Below are positions 9,536-18,608 of a stretch of DNA of 64,000 bases, piece after piece. Under the pieces are notes generated by a model that worked only from the letters and a program-made list of their open reading frames with translations, did no database searches and was not told the origin of the DNA. The stretch is from Pyrinomonadaceae bacterium (GTDB lineage Bacteria; Acidobacteriota; Blastocatellia; Pyrinomonadales; Pyrinomonadaceae). The translations under genes and the position numbers were made by a program. The stretch's first letter is position 1; the number at the start of each line of letters is the position of its first letter. Where the stretch lies: positions 186,001 through 250,000 of the forward strand of contig JAIBCB010000003.1 of the NCBI GenBank assembly GCA_019694355.1. Reading direction: 5' to 3'.

Positions 9536-9544
9536 TGTTAGAAT
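9536..9544 (+). promoter_or_regulatory. Extended -10 promoter element of the GNAT gene
   Basis: TG at 9536-9537, one base, then TAGAAT at 9539-9544 form an extended -10. The ATG is at 9551, only 6 nt later, and no Shine-Dalgarno sequence can fit, which suggests a leaderless mRNA. A TTGACG at 9511 is too far (22 nt) for a normal -35. Confidence 0.4.
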
Positions 9545-9550
9545 CAGTAA

Positions 9551-10018
9551 ATGATCGAAATTGTCTATGCGGAGGATCCCCATTGTATTGAAGACGCGCG
9601 CACCATCTTTCGCGAGTACGAAAAATGGCTCGGCCTCGATCTATGCTTTCAGGGTTTTGAGGAAGAGCTGCAAACGCTGCCCGGAAAGTATGCTCCGCCC
9701 GACGGCCGCCTGATCCTCGCCTACAAGGACGGCGAACTCGCCGGCGGCATTGCTCTTCGCAAGATCGGCAAAGGCATCTGCGAGATGAAGCGGCTCTTCC
9801 TGCGTGAGAATGCCCGCGGCAGCGGAATCGGCCGTCTGCTGGTCGAAAAGATCATCGAGGAAGCCCGCATCATCGGCTACGAAAAAATGCGTCTCGACAC
9901 ATTCCCGCCCAAGATGGGCAAAGCCGTGAAACTCTATGAGTCCCACGGCTTCTACGAGATCCCGCCGTATTATGAGAACCCATACGATGGCGTCCTCTAT
10001 ATGGAAAAGATCCTTTAG
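9551..10018 (+). CDS. GNAT-family N-acetyltransferase
   Basis: 155 residues. The acetyl-CoA binding motif A is clear (MKRLFLRENARGSGIGRLL, with the R/Q-x-x-G-x-G/A core as RGSGIG), followed by the helix and the KLYESHGFYEIPPYY motif B near the C-terminus. The complete GNAT fold fits the length. The substrate is not predictable. It is the first gene of a plus-strand run with tyrS, 62 bases upstream of it, and has its own candidate promoter close to the start. Confidence 0.88.
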   Translation: MIEIVYAEDPHCIEDARTIFREYEKWLGLDLCFQGFEEELQTLPGKYAPPDGRLILAYKDGELAGGIALRKIGKGICEMKRLFLRENARGSGIGRLLVEKIIEEARIIGYEKMRLDTFPPKMGKAVKLYESHGFYEIPPYYENPYDGVLYMEKIL

Positions 10019-10080
10019 GCGGAGAGAGATCGCGGGCGGGATGATAAATCCTGCGTCGGCAAGTTATAATCAGAAGCTCG

Positions 10081-11283
10081 ATGACAGTTGACGAACAGAT
10101 CTCATATTTGAAGAAGGGCGTGGTCGATCTCATTCGCGAGGAAGACCTGCGCAACAAGCTCGAACGCTCTGAAAAGACCGGCAAGCCGCTCCGCGTAAAA
10201 CTCGGTCTCGATCCGACGGCGCCGGACATTCACCTCGGCCACACGGTCGTTATCCGCAAACTCAAGGCCTTTCAGGATCTCGGCCACACAGTGATCTTCC
10301 TTATCGGCGATTTTACGGGAATGATCGGCGACCCTTCGGGGAAGAATGTTACGCGGCCGCCTTTGACGCGAGAAGAGGTCAATCAGAACGCCGAGACCTA
10401 CAAACGGCAGATGTTCAAGCTTCTCGATCCCGAAAAGACCGAGCTGCGCTTTAACGGCGAGTGGATGGACAAGTTCGATGCGGCGGATTTTGTGAAACTC
10501 TGTGCACGCACGACGGTCAAGCAAATACTCGAACGCGACGATTTCACCAAACGACTCGCAGAGGAAAAGCCGATCTCGCTTCACGAACTTCTCTATCCGC
10601 TCATACAAGGCTACGACTCGGTCGCATTGGACGCGGATGTCGAGCTTGGCGGGACGGATCAGAAATTCAACCTGCTGATGGGCCGCAATCTGCAGCGAGA
10701 AGCCGGGCTCGAACCGCAGGTGATCCTGACGACGCCGCTCCTCGAAGGCCTCGACGGCGTCAACAAGATGTCGAAATCGCTGAACAACTACATCGGCATC
10801 GATGAGTCGGCAGACTCGATGTTCGGCAAGGTGATGTCGATCTCTGATGACCTGATGTGGAAATATTATGAGCTGCTTACCGATCTTTCGCCGGCCGAGA
10901 TCTCTGCGCTCAAGACAAAGATCGAGGAAGGAGAAAATCCGAGGAATTTGAAGGTCGAACTCGCTAAGCTCATCATCACGGATTTTCATTCTCAGGCGGC
11001 CGCTAACGAAGCAGAGGATGCATTCACGCGGCAGTTCGTGCAGAAAGAGATCCCGGACGAGATCGACGAAACACGGATCGCTTCGGGAAGCCATCAGCTC
11101 GCACAGTTGCTCGCAGATACAGGACTCGCAGCCTCAAAGGGCGAGGCTCGCAGACTTATCGAACAAGGCGGTGTGAAGCTGAACGGTGAGAAGGTGTCGG
11201 CGAATAAGGACATAGAAGTGGACGGTGAAGGCATTTTGATCCAGGTGGGAAAGCGCAAATTTCTGCGCGTTCTGCCTGGCTAA
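10081..11283 (+). CDS. tyrS: Tyrosyl-tRNA synthetase
   Basis: 400 residues. This class I aminoacyl-tRNA synthetase charges tRNA-Tyr. The HIGH-type motif appears as HLGHTVV (about residues 44-50), the substrate site as [16 protein letters not shown], and the second nucleotide-binding motif as KMSKS (about residue 230). A C-terminal S4 RNA-binding domain ([20 protein letters not shown]) completes the TyrZ-like shorter form. No T-box leader is possible because the upstream gap is only 62 bases. TATAAT at 10065-10070 lies 10 nt before the ATG, so the message may be nearly leaderless. Confidence 0.97.
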   Translation: MTVDEQISYLKKGVVDLIREEDLRNKLERSEKTGKPLRVKLGLDPTAPDIHLGHTVVIRKLKAFQDLGHTVIFLIGDFTGMIGDPSGKNVTRPPLTREEVNQNAETYKRQMFKLLDPEKTELRFNGEWMDKFDAADFVKLCARTTVKQILERDDFTKRLAEEKPISLHELLYPLIQGYDSVALDADVELGGTDQKFNLLMGRNLQREAGLEPQVILTTPLLEGLDGVNKMSKSLNNYIGIDESADSMFGKVMSISDDLMWKYYELLTDLSPAEISALKTKIEEGENPRNLKVELAKLIITDFHSQAAANEAEDAFTRQFVQKEIPDEIDETRIASGSHQLAQLLADTGLAASKGEARRLIEQGGVKLNGEKVSANKDIEVDGEGILIQVGKRKFLRVLPG

Positions 11284-11301
11284 AGCGTATAAAAGTGTAA
11301 G

Positions 11302-12162
11302 GTGAGCACAACGGGAACAAAACGCACAAAGCTAAGCGCACGGATCAGCTCGTATGTTGCGTCCGATAGGCCGTTGCGCAAGCTCGCGGGTGATCTTTCA
11401 AAACGCGCGCAGAGTGCGCTGAACGAAGCGAACACCCTTACACTTGAACGCATCGAGATCACGCTCGATCGATTGCCAAAGAAGCTCGACGGCCTGAAAT
11501 GCGTTCACCTTTCGGACATTCACCACAGCCCGCTCACAGACCTCAAGCACATCGAGCGGGCGGTGAAATTCGCTAATCGTCTGAGGCCCGACATCGTCTT
11601 GCTGACGGGCGATTACGTGTCGCACGAGAGCGACTACATCGCGCCTGTCGCGGAGACGCTCGCAAAACTCCGTTCACCGATGGGCACGTTCGCGTGTCTC
11701 GGCAATCACGATCATTGGACGGACGCCGGGCTCGTGACCGAACTTTTTCGCGGCGAAGGCATAACGATGCTCGTCAATGAAGGTTTAAGGATCGGCAGCA
11801 ACGGCGCTTCGTTCTGGCTCGCAGGGGTAGATGATCATATGGTCGGGCAGACCGACGTCGTCGCCGCTCTAAAGGGTTCGTTCCCGGATGAAGTGAAGAT
11901 CCTCTTGGCGCACAATCCGGTGATCTTTCGCCAAGCCGCAAAAAAACGGGTCGATCTGACGCTCAGCGGCCACACGCACGGCGGACAAATAAAACTTCGA
12001 GATAACGAGAAACGCATCATCCGCCGTCGCAAACTTTCAAGCGGCCTTCATGAACGCGATTCTTCGCAGATCTATATCACACGCGGTATCGGAACTGTGG
12101 TTCTTCCCGTCCGATATCAATGTCCACCTGAAATATCGCTGCTTACGCTTCGCGCCGCCTAA
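11302..12162 (+). CDS. Calcineurin-like metallophosphoesterase (YkuE-like)
   Basis: 286 residues, starting at GTG 11302. The five blocks of the dinuclear metallophosphatase site are visible: LSDIHHS, LLTGDYVSH, LGNHDHW, LAHNP and LSGHTHGGQ. The family hydrolyses phosphomono- or diesters; YkuE/LpxH-G relatives act on lipid headgroups near the membrane, but no transmembrane helix is obvious here. The placement 2 bases before a PgsA-type phospholipid synthase fits a lipid-related role, which is inference. A TATAAA lies 8 nt before the GTG and no good Shine-Dalgarno sequence exists. Confidence 0.88.
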   Translation: MSTTGTKRTKLSARISSYVASDRPLRKLAGDLSKRAQSALNEANTLTLERIEITLDRLPKKLDGLKCVHLSDIHHSPLTDLKHIERAVKFANRLRPDIVLLTGDYVSHESDYIAPVAETLAKLRSPMGTFACLGNHDHWTDAGLVTELFRGEGITMLVNEGLRIGSNGASFWLAGVDDHMVGQTDVVAALKGSFPDEVKILLAHNPVIFRQAAKKRVDLTLSGHTHGGQIKLRDNEKRIIRRRKLSSGLHERDSSQIYITRGIGTVVLPVRYQCPPEISLLTLRAA

Positions 12163-12164
12163 AG

Positions 12165-12800
12165 ATGTCCGACCCGACAAACACAAACTCAACACGCATA
12201 TTGACGGTCGCGAACGTGCTCACGTTCTTGCGAATGGCGTTGATCCCGATATTTGCGATGTTGATGATATACGGGCATGAAGGCTGGGCATTGATCGTAT
12301 TCGCTGGTGCAGGACTGTCTGATGGTATCGATGGCTTTCTTGCAAGGACGCTAAAACAGGAGAGCGAGTTGGGCACGATCATCGATCCGATCGCCGACAA
12401 GCTTCTGATGACAACGGCGTTCATCATACTCTCGATCCCTGCGGTCTTCGGCGCTCATCCGCCGCGGCATCTGCCGGTCGAACCGTATGTAACGATCACC
12501 GTGATCGGACGCGACATTCTCATCATTGCCGTCGCGGGAACGATCAGTCTGATGACGGGTTTTCGAGGTTTTCGCCCTTCGTGGTTAGGCAAGGCAAGCA
12601 CCTTCGTGCAGGTCTTCGGTGTGATCGCGATCCTGATCGCGGCGGTCTATCCGCAGCTTCGCGGCTTCTATCTGCCGACCGTCTACATCACGATCACGTT
12701 CTTCGCCGTCGTCTCCGGCATCCACTACGTTTTCCAGGTCGCGTCCCTAATGAAGGCGGACGCAAACCGGCGCGAATCCGCGGCGAACGATGATCCATAA
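12165..12800 (+). CDS. pgsA: CDP-alcohol phosphatidyltransferase, probably phosphatidylglycerophosphate synthase
   Basis: 211 residues. The CDP-alcohol transferase signature D-G-x2-A-R-x8-G-x3-D-x3-D is present as DGFLAR...GTIIDPIADK (about residues 51-77), with flanking hydrophobic helices that make a polytopic membrane enzyme. The likely reaction is CDP-diacylglycerol plus glycerol-3-phosphate to phosphatidylglycerophosphate at the inner membrane. Cardiolipin or phosphatidylserine synthase would be the alternatives, but the length and N-terminal NVLTFLRMALIPIF favour PgsA. The ATG is 2 bases after the phosphoesterase stop, so the two are cotranscribed. Confidence 0.88.
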   Translation: MSDPTNTNSTRILTVANVLTFLRMALIPIFAMLMIYGHEGWALIVFAGAGLSDGIDGFLARTLKQESELGTIIDPIADKLLMTTAFIILSIPAVFGAHPPRHLPVEPYVTITVIGRDILIIAVAGTISLMTGFRGFRPSWLGKASTFVQVFGVIAILIAAVYPQLRGFYLPTVYITITFFAVVSGIHYVFQVASLMKADANRRESAANDDP

Positions 12801-12813
12801 GTTGACCAAGGCG

Positions 12814-15591
12814 TTATAGTTTTGCGACCTTCTTCTCGAGTTCTTCAACGACCGCTTCATCTACCTTTTCAAACTTCCCGTCCGCCTTTAGAGAATTGAA
12901 TCCGTCAAGGGCGAGACGATAATTTTCGGCGGCCCGTGCTTTGTCTGCAGGACGCGTGTCGAGAACCTTTGCAAGTTCGAGATAGTTGTGGGAGCACATT
13001 CGGCGGGCGTAGGTATTCTCAGGATTGATCGCTAGAACTTGCTTATAGCCTTCAAGCGATCCTTTGTAGGTCTTGACGGCATCATCGAAGCGCTTCATCG
13101 CGGCATAGGTCATTCCGAGCGAAAAGGTCGTATTGGCGACATCGTAAGCGGCTTCGGAATTGTTCGGGTCGCTCTTCTTCAGTTCGTTGAAGATAGCGAC
13201 CGCGTTTTGAATGGAAACGAGGGAATCGGCCAGCTTGCCGGCACCTTCCTGGCATTGCCCGAGTTTCTTTGATGCCATCGCCACATCGCGTTCTGCGGTA
13301 TGGTTTGTCGGGTCCGCGTCGGATATGGCCTTCGAGAGAGCAAGGGATCTTTTATATGCGTCGATGCCGAGATCGAACTTTTCGAGGTCTTCGTAGCTTG
13401 AACCCAGTTTCGAGTAAGCAAGCTGCATCGACCGCTGTACGGATTGATCCGCCGGATGGCGTTCTGCGATCTGTCTGAGCGGTTCGATCCCTTTCAGCAT
13501 GCTCCCAAGAGCAGCGTCGAACTGGTTGTCCCACCCTTCGGCCTCACCGATTCCGATAAAGAGATACCAATACTCACCGGCGATCTCATCGTCGCTAGGG
13601 CGTTCTTTCAGCAGATCCCCATAGATGCCTTGTGCTCGAGTGTAATACTCTATAGCGGTCTTGTTATCGCCGTCGTAAAAATAGAGCAGCCCGCGAGCAT
13701 TGATCGTCGAGGCGTAATTTTTTCTAAACTCGAAACTTGTCGGAGCGGTCGATAGGATCTGTTCACGAAGTTTGAGAGCTCTTTCCAGCGGCTCTACTGC
13801 CTTTGAATAATCACCGCCAAGCGATTCGAGCGTAGCGAGCATCTGCTGATCATCGGCAATGCCTGAAAGCAGTTCGAGATCGTTCGGAAGCTTGGCAAGA
13901 AGGGCGGTACGAATATCCAGAGCTTTCTGATAGCTCTCTCTTGCGCCTTTCACATCGCCGATATTTGGAACCGTCGGGTTTCCTTGAACGTCACCGACCT
14001 TGTGATACGCACGGGCGATCTCACGCATTAGTTCGGGGTCGGATCCGGAGTCTGCGGAAAGTTTATTCAGATACTCGAGCGCGCGTGTTACGAGTTTCAC
14101 CTTCGCGGGTGTCGACCCCGGCAAGCGTTCGATATCCGGCGTGATCTCAAAAAGAAATGAGTTCGCGAGCGTTCGCACGTCGTTGAAGCGAGCCTCTGCC
14201 CGGGCGCGCTCCGCTTGTGCGACGCGTGCCTGCCAAAGCGTTGCGACAATGCCGGCGATCACCGCGATCAGGATAATGACTGCAGAGATCACCAACGCTC
14301 GGTTTCGGCGAATGAATTTCTCTGCCCTGTAGGACATCGTGCTCGGCCTTGCAAGCACAGGGCGTCCTTCGCGGAAACGGGTAAGGTCGTCGCTAAGAGC
14401 GTCAACCGACAGATAGCGGCGGTCGGGTTCCTTGCGCAAGGCCTTGAGGACGACGCGGTCCAGGTCGCCGCGAATTTCCTGCGGTCGGAGGGCGGTAAGC
14501 CGCTTGCGAGCGGTCTTGCTTTCGGGTTCGGTCTTGACCTCAGAAAGATTGGCGACGGTTCGCGCTTCCGAATCGATTTCGCTCGAGATCGGCAGGCGTT
14601 TTGCCTCGATCTCTCCAGTCGTTGCGACTGCAGAAGGTGCCGGCGGTTCTTCTTCAGCGATCGCCAGCATAATTCGCGGAAAATCACCTTCCTTATCCGC
14701 GAATGGCCGCCGGCCCGCCAGCAATTCAAATAGGATGACGCCGAGACTGTAAATGTCAGACGAAGTGCCAACACTTTGCCCGTCAAGCTGTTCGGGCGAA
14801 GCATAGCTCGGGGTCATTGCGCCGAGACGTGTTATCGTGGCGGTCGCTTCTTTCGCGGCCCCCTCGTCGCTAAGTATCTTTGAGATACCAAAATCCAGAA
14901 GCTTTGGCTCGCCGTCAGACGTTACGAGAATGTTCGACGGTTTTAGGTCGCGGTGGACGATGAGGTTTCGATGAGCGGCGGAGACCGCCGAGCAGACCTT
15001 TTGGAATATCGCGAGCCGTTCGTCGCACCCGAACTGATTCTTTGAGCAGAATTCATCGATCGGTATGCCGTCAACATATTCCATTGCAAAGAATGGAATA
15101 CCGTCGTCGGTCGTTCCAAAATCTACAAGTCGTGAGATGTTCGGGTGGCTGAGGGTTGCCAGGATCTCGCGTTCGCGGATGAGCCGCTGCCGGAGCATCT
15201 CGGTGTTCATCTCCCGGTTCAAAAGCTTTAGTGCAACTCGCTGCTCTTTTTCACCGACCTTTCGAGCGGCCAGATAGACCGTTCCCATTCCGCCATGGCC
15301 GATCTCCTTTAAGATAGCGAACGCGCCGACGGCCTTGCCCTCAAGTCCTGACGATCTCTCGCCGAGGAAGAAATCTTTAGAAAATGCGATCGCGGGTGTG
15401 TCCAGCAACGCGTCAGCCGAGTCGGCGACCGAAAGGAGGGACTCAGCTTCCGTGAGTTCTGCTTCACTCAGGCGGGACGCAGCCAGAAACGCATGCCGTT
15501 CGCTGCCGGGAAGAGCAAGCGCATCAGCAACGGCATTGTTTATCTTTTGACGGTTCGATCCTTGCATCTCAATCTGCTGCAGATTCAGCAT
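12814..15591 (-). CDS. Membrane Ser/Thr protein kinase with C-terminal TPR sensor region
   Basis: 925 residues. An N-terminal cap of about 75 residues (KINNAVADALALPGSERHAF) precedes a Hanks-type kinase domain: glycine loop GHGGMGTVYLA, catalytic lysine in VALKLL, HRDLKPSN (about residue 209), DFG, and an activation segment ending SPEQ. A single transmembrane helix (about residues 430-452) is followed by a long TPR-rich extracytoplasmic region (LGSSYEDLEKFDLGIDAYKR and similar repeats). A downstream Met at position 9 is an alternative start. The cap and kinase closely resemble the neighbouring kinase gene, so the two are a tandem duplication. It lies in an operon led by an ECF sigma factor. 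Confidence 0.93.
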   Translation of the reverse strand: MLNLQQIEMQGSNRQKINNAVADALALPGSERHAFLAASRLSEAELTEAESLLSVADSADALLDTPAIAFSKDFFLGERSSGLEGKAVGAFAILKEIGHGGMGTVYLAARKVGEKEQRVALKLLNREMNTEMLRQRLIREREILATLSHPNISRLVDFGTTDDGIPFFAMEYVDGIPIDEFCSKNQFGCDERLAIFQKVCSAVSAAHRNLIVHRDLKPSNILVTSDGEPKLLDFGISKILSDEGAAKEATATITRLGAMTPSYASPEQLDGQSVGTSSDIYSLGVILFELLAGRRPFADKEGDFPRIMLAIAEEEPPAPSAVATTGEIEAKRLPISSEIDSEARTVANLSEVKTEPESKTARKRLTALRPQEIRGDLDRVVLKALRKEPDRRYLSVDALSDDLTRFREGRPVLARPSTMSYRAEKFIRRNRALVISAVIILIAVIAGIVATLWQARVAQAERARAEARFNDVRTLANSFLFEITPDIERLPGSTPAKVKLVTRALEYLNKLSADSGSDPELMREIARAYHKVGDVQGNPTVPNIGDVKGARESYQKALDIRTALLAKLPNDLELLSGIADDQQMLATLESLGGDYSKAVEPLERALKLREQILSTAPTSFEFRKNYASTINARGLLYFYDGDNKTAIEYYTRAQGIYGDLLKERPSDDEIAGEYWYLFIGIGEAEGWDNQFDAALGSMLKGIEPLRQIAERHPADQSVQRSMQLAYSKLGSSYEDLEKFDLGIDAYKRSLALSKAISDADPTNHTAERDVAMASKKLGQCQEGAGKLADSLVSIQNAVAIFNELKKSDPNNSEAAYDVANTTFSLGMTYAAMKRFDDAVKTYKGSLEGYKQVLAINPENTYARRMCSHNYLELAKVLDTRPADKARAAENYRLALDGFNSLKADGKFEKVDEAVVEELEKKVAKL

Positions 15592-15657
15592 GGCTGATAA
15601 TTAGGTATGCGAAAAACGCCCCGAGAAACCGACAAACCTGTCGAAGTCAGATCCCAA

Positions 15658-17724
15658 TCAACGTGCTGTTTTCGCCACTCCTTTGGAGCGTTCGTAATTG
15701 TCGAGCCATTCTTGCCATCTAGGCACTGGACTATCCGTAGAGTTCTGATGCTCAATTGCCTCGGCACAGTCACGATAGAACGCCTCTGCCTCGTCAAACT
15801 TTTTAACTTTCCGTTTGAGTTCCGCACCGGCACACTTCTGTTGCTCGATCCGATCATCGTCTTCAGGAAAATGCGTCCTTAAGAGTCCAAGCATTTCGTC
15901 AAAAAGTTGATCGGCCGCTAGGTACGGGTCATTCGGAGCCGGTTGCGGGGCGTTTCGCAAATACATTTGGCGATCACTTTCATTTCCCTCGTCAGTCAGC
16001 CGATGAAAATAATCCTCCAGCATAAACGGCAAATTTAGATCCCTTCGATCTGTTGCCCGCATCATCACAATTGCGTCAGACAGCATCTTGACCGACCACT
16101 CGGGATGCGGGTTATTTTGCGCCCAATAGACGTAAGCCATGTCTTTTGCGACAAGCTGGTGCCAGTCACCGTAGTAAGCACGACGCAATTCGAGCGCGCG
16201 CTTAAAATGCATTTGGGCCTTTGCCAGGCCGCCCGGTTCGCCGCGGGTGTAGTACACTTCGCCGAACTGATGGTGGAGTTCGGCGAGAACGTCGGGCTGG
16301 TCGGCAAATTCCGTATCGATCTTGGAGCCCATATCGTTAAGGGCATCGATGACGCGGGCATTGCCCCCAAACTTATGACCTTCCGCATACCATTTAGGGT
16401 TTGCATAGCGGACGAATCTCATCATAAACTTGCTGACCCATTCCGCCTTTTCCTGTTCGGCCTTTGCGTTCTCTGATTCGGCGATCGCAACGGCCGCGTT
16501 TGCACGGGCGACGCTGGCTTGCCACAAAGCTACCGAAACTCCGCCGACCAAAGCCGCGACGATCAAAACGCCCGCAGTTACCGCGATCTTGTTGCGTTTG
16601 TAAAATTTGCCAAGACGATACGCGCTTGTCGCGGGACGAGCTTCAACGGGTTTGCCGTCGATGTAGCGCCAAACATCTGCGGAAAAAGCTTCGACCGAGT
16701 TATAGCGACGTTCGGGGTCTTTGCGGATCGCTTTGAGAACGATGTTGTCGATATCACCTTTTAGATGGGAGACGGAGAAGCTGGCGGGCGAACCATCAAC
16801 ATCCGTTTCTACCAAAGATGGCGCCGTCGGCTCGTCTTCCGCGATGGCCCTAAGAAGGTCGTTGCTGCGCCCTTTGCGTTTGAATGGGTGCACGTGCGTG
16901 AGCATTTTGTAAAGCACGATGCCCAAGCTATAAACGTCCGTCGCCGTCGTTACCGTATGTCCGTTTATCTGCTCGGGCGAAGCGTATTCGGGTGTCATTG
17001 CGCCAAGCAGCGTCGTCGAACTATCGACACCGTCATCACCGAGGATCTTGGAGATGCCAAAGTCGAGCAGCTTCGGAGTTCCGTCAGCAGTAACGAGAAT
17101 GTTTGACGGCTTGATGTCGCGATGCACGACAAGATTTCTATGAGCAAAAGCGACCGCCTCGCAGACCTTATTGAATAATTTCAAGAGCTCGGTCAGGCCG
17201 AGATCGTTCTTGACACAAAACTCATCGACGGGAATCCCTTCGATGAACTCCATTGTTAGATAAGGGATTCCCTCGTCGGTCTCACCGGTGTCGAGCAGGC
17301 TCGCAATATTCGGATGGACGAGGGCCGCAAGGATATTCTTTTCGCGGTCAAAATTCTTGCGGATGGCCGCTGTGTCGAGTTCGCGGCGCAGCATTTTTAT
17401 CGCGACCTTTTGATCAAACTTTCCGTCGTGACGTTCCGCAAGATAAACGGCACCCATTCCGCCGTGGCCAAGTTCGCGAACGATCGTAAAAGGACCGACG
17501 GTCTTTCCGGCAAGGCGTTCTTCCTCAGGGAAAAAGTCTTTGGAAAATGTGATCGCAGGTGCTTCCAGCAAGGAGGCCGCCGACTCCGCGACCGAGATAA
17601 GCGATTCGGCCTCCGTCAAGTCTGCATCGACCAAACCGGACGCAAGGAACGCGCGCCGTTCTTTGCTTGGGAGCAAGAGAGCGTCCGCGACAACATCGTT
17701 GATCTTTTCCCAATGTCCGATCAT
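15658..17724 (-). CDS. Membrane Ser/Thr protein kinase
   Basis: 688 residues. Same plan as its downstream neighbour: N-terminal cap (KINDVVADALLLPSKERRAF), kinase domain with GHGGMGAVYLA, VAIKML, HRDIKPSN and DFG, all catalytic residues kept, then one transmembrane helix (about residues 380-402) and a divergent extracytoplasmic region with weak helical repeats in place of the clear TPR array. Its ATG lies 82 bases after the sigma gene stop, and 66 bases separate it from the second kinase. The conserved kinase half and the unlike sensor half suggest duplication followed by change of signal input. Confidence 0.92.
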   Translation of the reverse strand: MIGHWEKINDVVADALLLPSKERRAFLASGLVDADLTEAESLISVAESAASLLEAPAITFSKDFFPEEERLAGKTVGPFTIVRELGHGGMGAVYLAERHDGKFDQKVAIKMLRRELDTAAIRKNFDREKNILAALVHPNIASLLDTGETDEGIPYLTMEFIEGIPVDEFCVKNDLGLTELLKLFNKVCEAVAFAHRNLVVHRDIKPSNILVTADGTPKLLDFGISKILGDDGVDSSTTLLGAMTPEYASPEQINGHTVTTATDVYSLGIVLYKMLTHVHPFKRKGRSNDLLRAIAEDEPTAPSLVETDVDGSPASFSVSHLKGDIDNIVLKAIRKDPERRYNSVEAFSADVWRYIDGKPVEARPATSAYRLGKFYKRNKIAVTAGVLIVAALVGGVSVALWQASVARANAAVAIAESENAKAEQEKAEWVSKFMMRFVRYANPKWYAEGHKFGGNARVIDALNDMGSKIDTEFADQPDVLAELHHQFGEVYYTRGEPGGLAKAQMHFKRALELRRAYYGDWHQLVAKDMAYVYWAQNNPHPEWSVKMLSDAIVMMRATDRRDLNLPFMLEDYFHRLTDEGNESDRQMYLRNAPQPAPNDPYLAADQLFDEMLGLLRTHFPEDDDRIEQQKCAGAELKRKVKKFDEAEAFYRDCAEAIEHQNSTDSPVPRWQEWLDNYERSKGVAKTAR

Positions 17725-17806
17725 TACAGGTGAGCCAACCCTAAAATCTTGCTTGCTGAAAAGATATGCGAAAAATGTAAGTGAAAGACGCCACTAGAAG
17801 TTCGAC

Positions 17807-18373
17807 CTATGAACTTGTCAGCTCGCGATAGAGCCATAACTTTGCGACCGACCACGAGCGAACGACAGTGCGTTCAGAGATATCAAGGGCGTCGGCGATC
17901 TCGCTATTGCTTAAGCCTCCGAAGAATCGCATTTCAACGATCTTTGCCTGCCGCTCATCAAGCTTCTCCAATCGCTCAAGAGCGTCATCGAGCGCAAGGA
18001 TCGACGATGCACGCGTTTCGAGCGACACCGATACATCATCCAACGAAAGATGTATTTGTGCATCGCCGCGTTTAGCGGCACCGTGCTGGCGGGCATGATC
18101 GATCAATATCTGCCGCATTAGACGAGATGCTATGCCGAAGAAATGGCTTCTATTCTGCCAATCTACACCGCCCTGTTTTGCGAGCTTTAGAAATGCCTCA
18201 TGAACTAGAGCTGTCGGCTGGAGCGTATGGTTGACACGTTCGCGCGACATCAACGCCCTTGCCTGACGCTTTAGTTCGTCATAGACATACGGCAAGAGTC
18301 GATCTTGGGCGCTTATATCACCACAATTCCAGTCACGCAGTATCTGTGTGATCTCAGATGGGGAGTCAGCCAT
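17807..18373 (-). CDS. ECF sigma factor of the Sig-70_X6 / ECF43-like group
   Basis: 188 residues. Region 2 (QPTALVHEAFLKL, DWQNRSHFFGIASRLMRQIL, then the -10 helix) and region 4 (LDERQAKIVEMRFFGGLSNSEIADAL, then the HTH recognition helix) are clear. The LVHEAFLKL/DWQNR pattern is that of the X6 (TIGR02999-type) subfamily. No anti-sigma gene adjoins; instead two transmembrane Ser/Thr kinases follow on the same strand. For ECF43-type sigma factors, activation by phosphorylation from a linked kinase has been described, so I infer the same logic here. The divergent gene at 18609 is a possible target. Confidence 0.9.
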   Translation of the reverse strand: MADSPSEITQILRDWNCGDISAQDRLLPYVYDELKRQARALMSRERVNHTLQPTALVHEAFLKLAKQGGVDWQNRSHFFGIASRLMRQILIDHARQHGAAKRGDAQIHLSLDDVSVSLETRASSILALDDALERLEKLDERQAKIVEMRFFGGLSNSEIADALDISERTVVRSWSVAKLWLYRELTSS

Positions 18374-18465
18374 AACTCATATTGTTGCGGACGCTAGGCC
18401 TTAAATTGTAACTCATTTCTTCTGTTACCGATAGTACCTTTGCCACCGAAAGCAAAGTCTAAAGG

Positions 18466-18496
18466 CCGCCGGATGAATATCTCCGGCGGTTTTTTT
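18466..18496 (+). terminator. Orphan plus-strand intrinsic terminator
   Basis: An 8-bp GC-rich stem (18466-18473 with 18482-18489), an 8-nt loop and a 7-T run on the plus strand. No plus-strand gene lies upstream of it; the only neighbour there is the divergent sigma gene. It sits about 110 bases before the small gene at 18609, so it could end a short RNA or act as a leader attenuator of that gene. Confidence 0.65.
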
Positions 18497-18573
18497 GTAT
18501 TGCGAAGAAATATCTTGCACCGTGGTGTCCTATTTCGGCATTGTTTTTCGCATTTATGGTCAAAGGGAGAGAA

Positions 18574-18600
18574 CCTGACACCCCACTGAGTCAGGGAGGA
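18574..18600 (+). promoter_or_regulatory. Leader hairpin abutting a strong ribosome-binding site
   Basis: CCTGAC (18574-18579) pairs with GTCAGG (18590-18595) around a 10-nt loop. The last G of the 3' arm is also the first base of the GGAGGA Shine-Dalgarno sequence (18595-18600), 8 nt before ATG 18609. The stem could tune ribosome access. Confidence 0.4.
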
Positions 18601-18608
18601 AAACAGAT

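Noticed and set aside
10019..10080. T-box leader for tyrS
   Set aside because: Only 62 bases separate tyrS from the previous gene, too short for a T-box with a specifier loop and antiterminator.
10102..11094. Minus-strand open frame of 330 codons opposite tyrS
   Set aside because: Fully antisense to an unmistakable tyrosyl-tRNA synthetase, with no recognisable domain.
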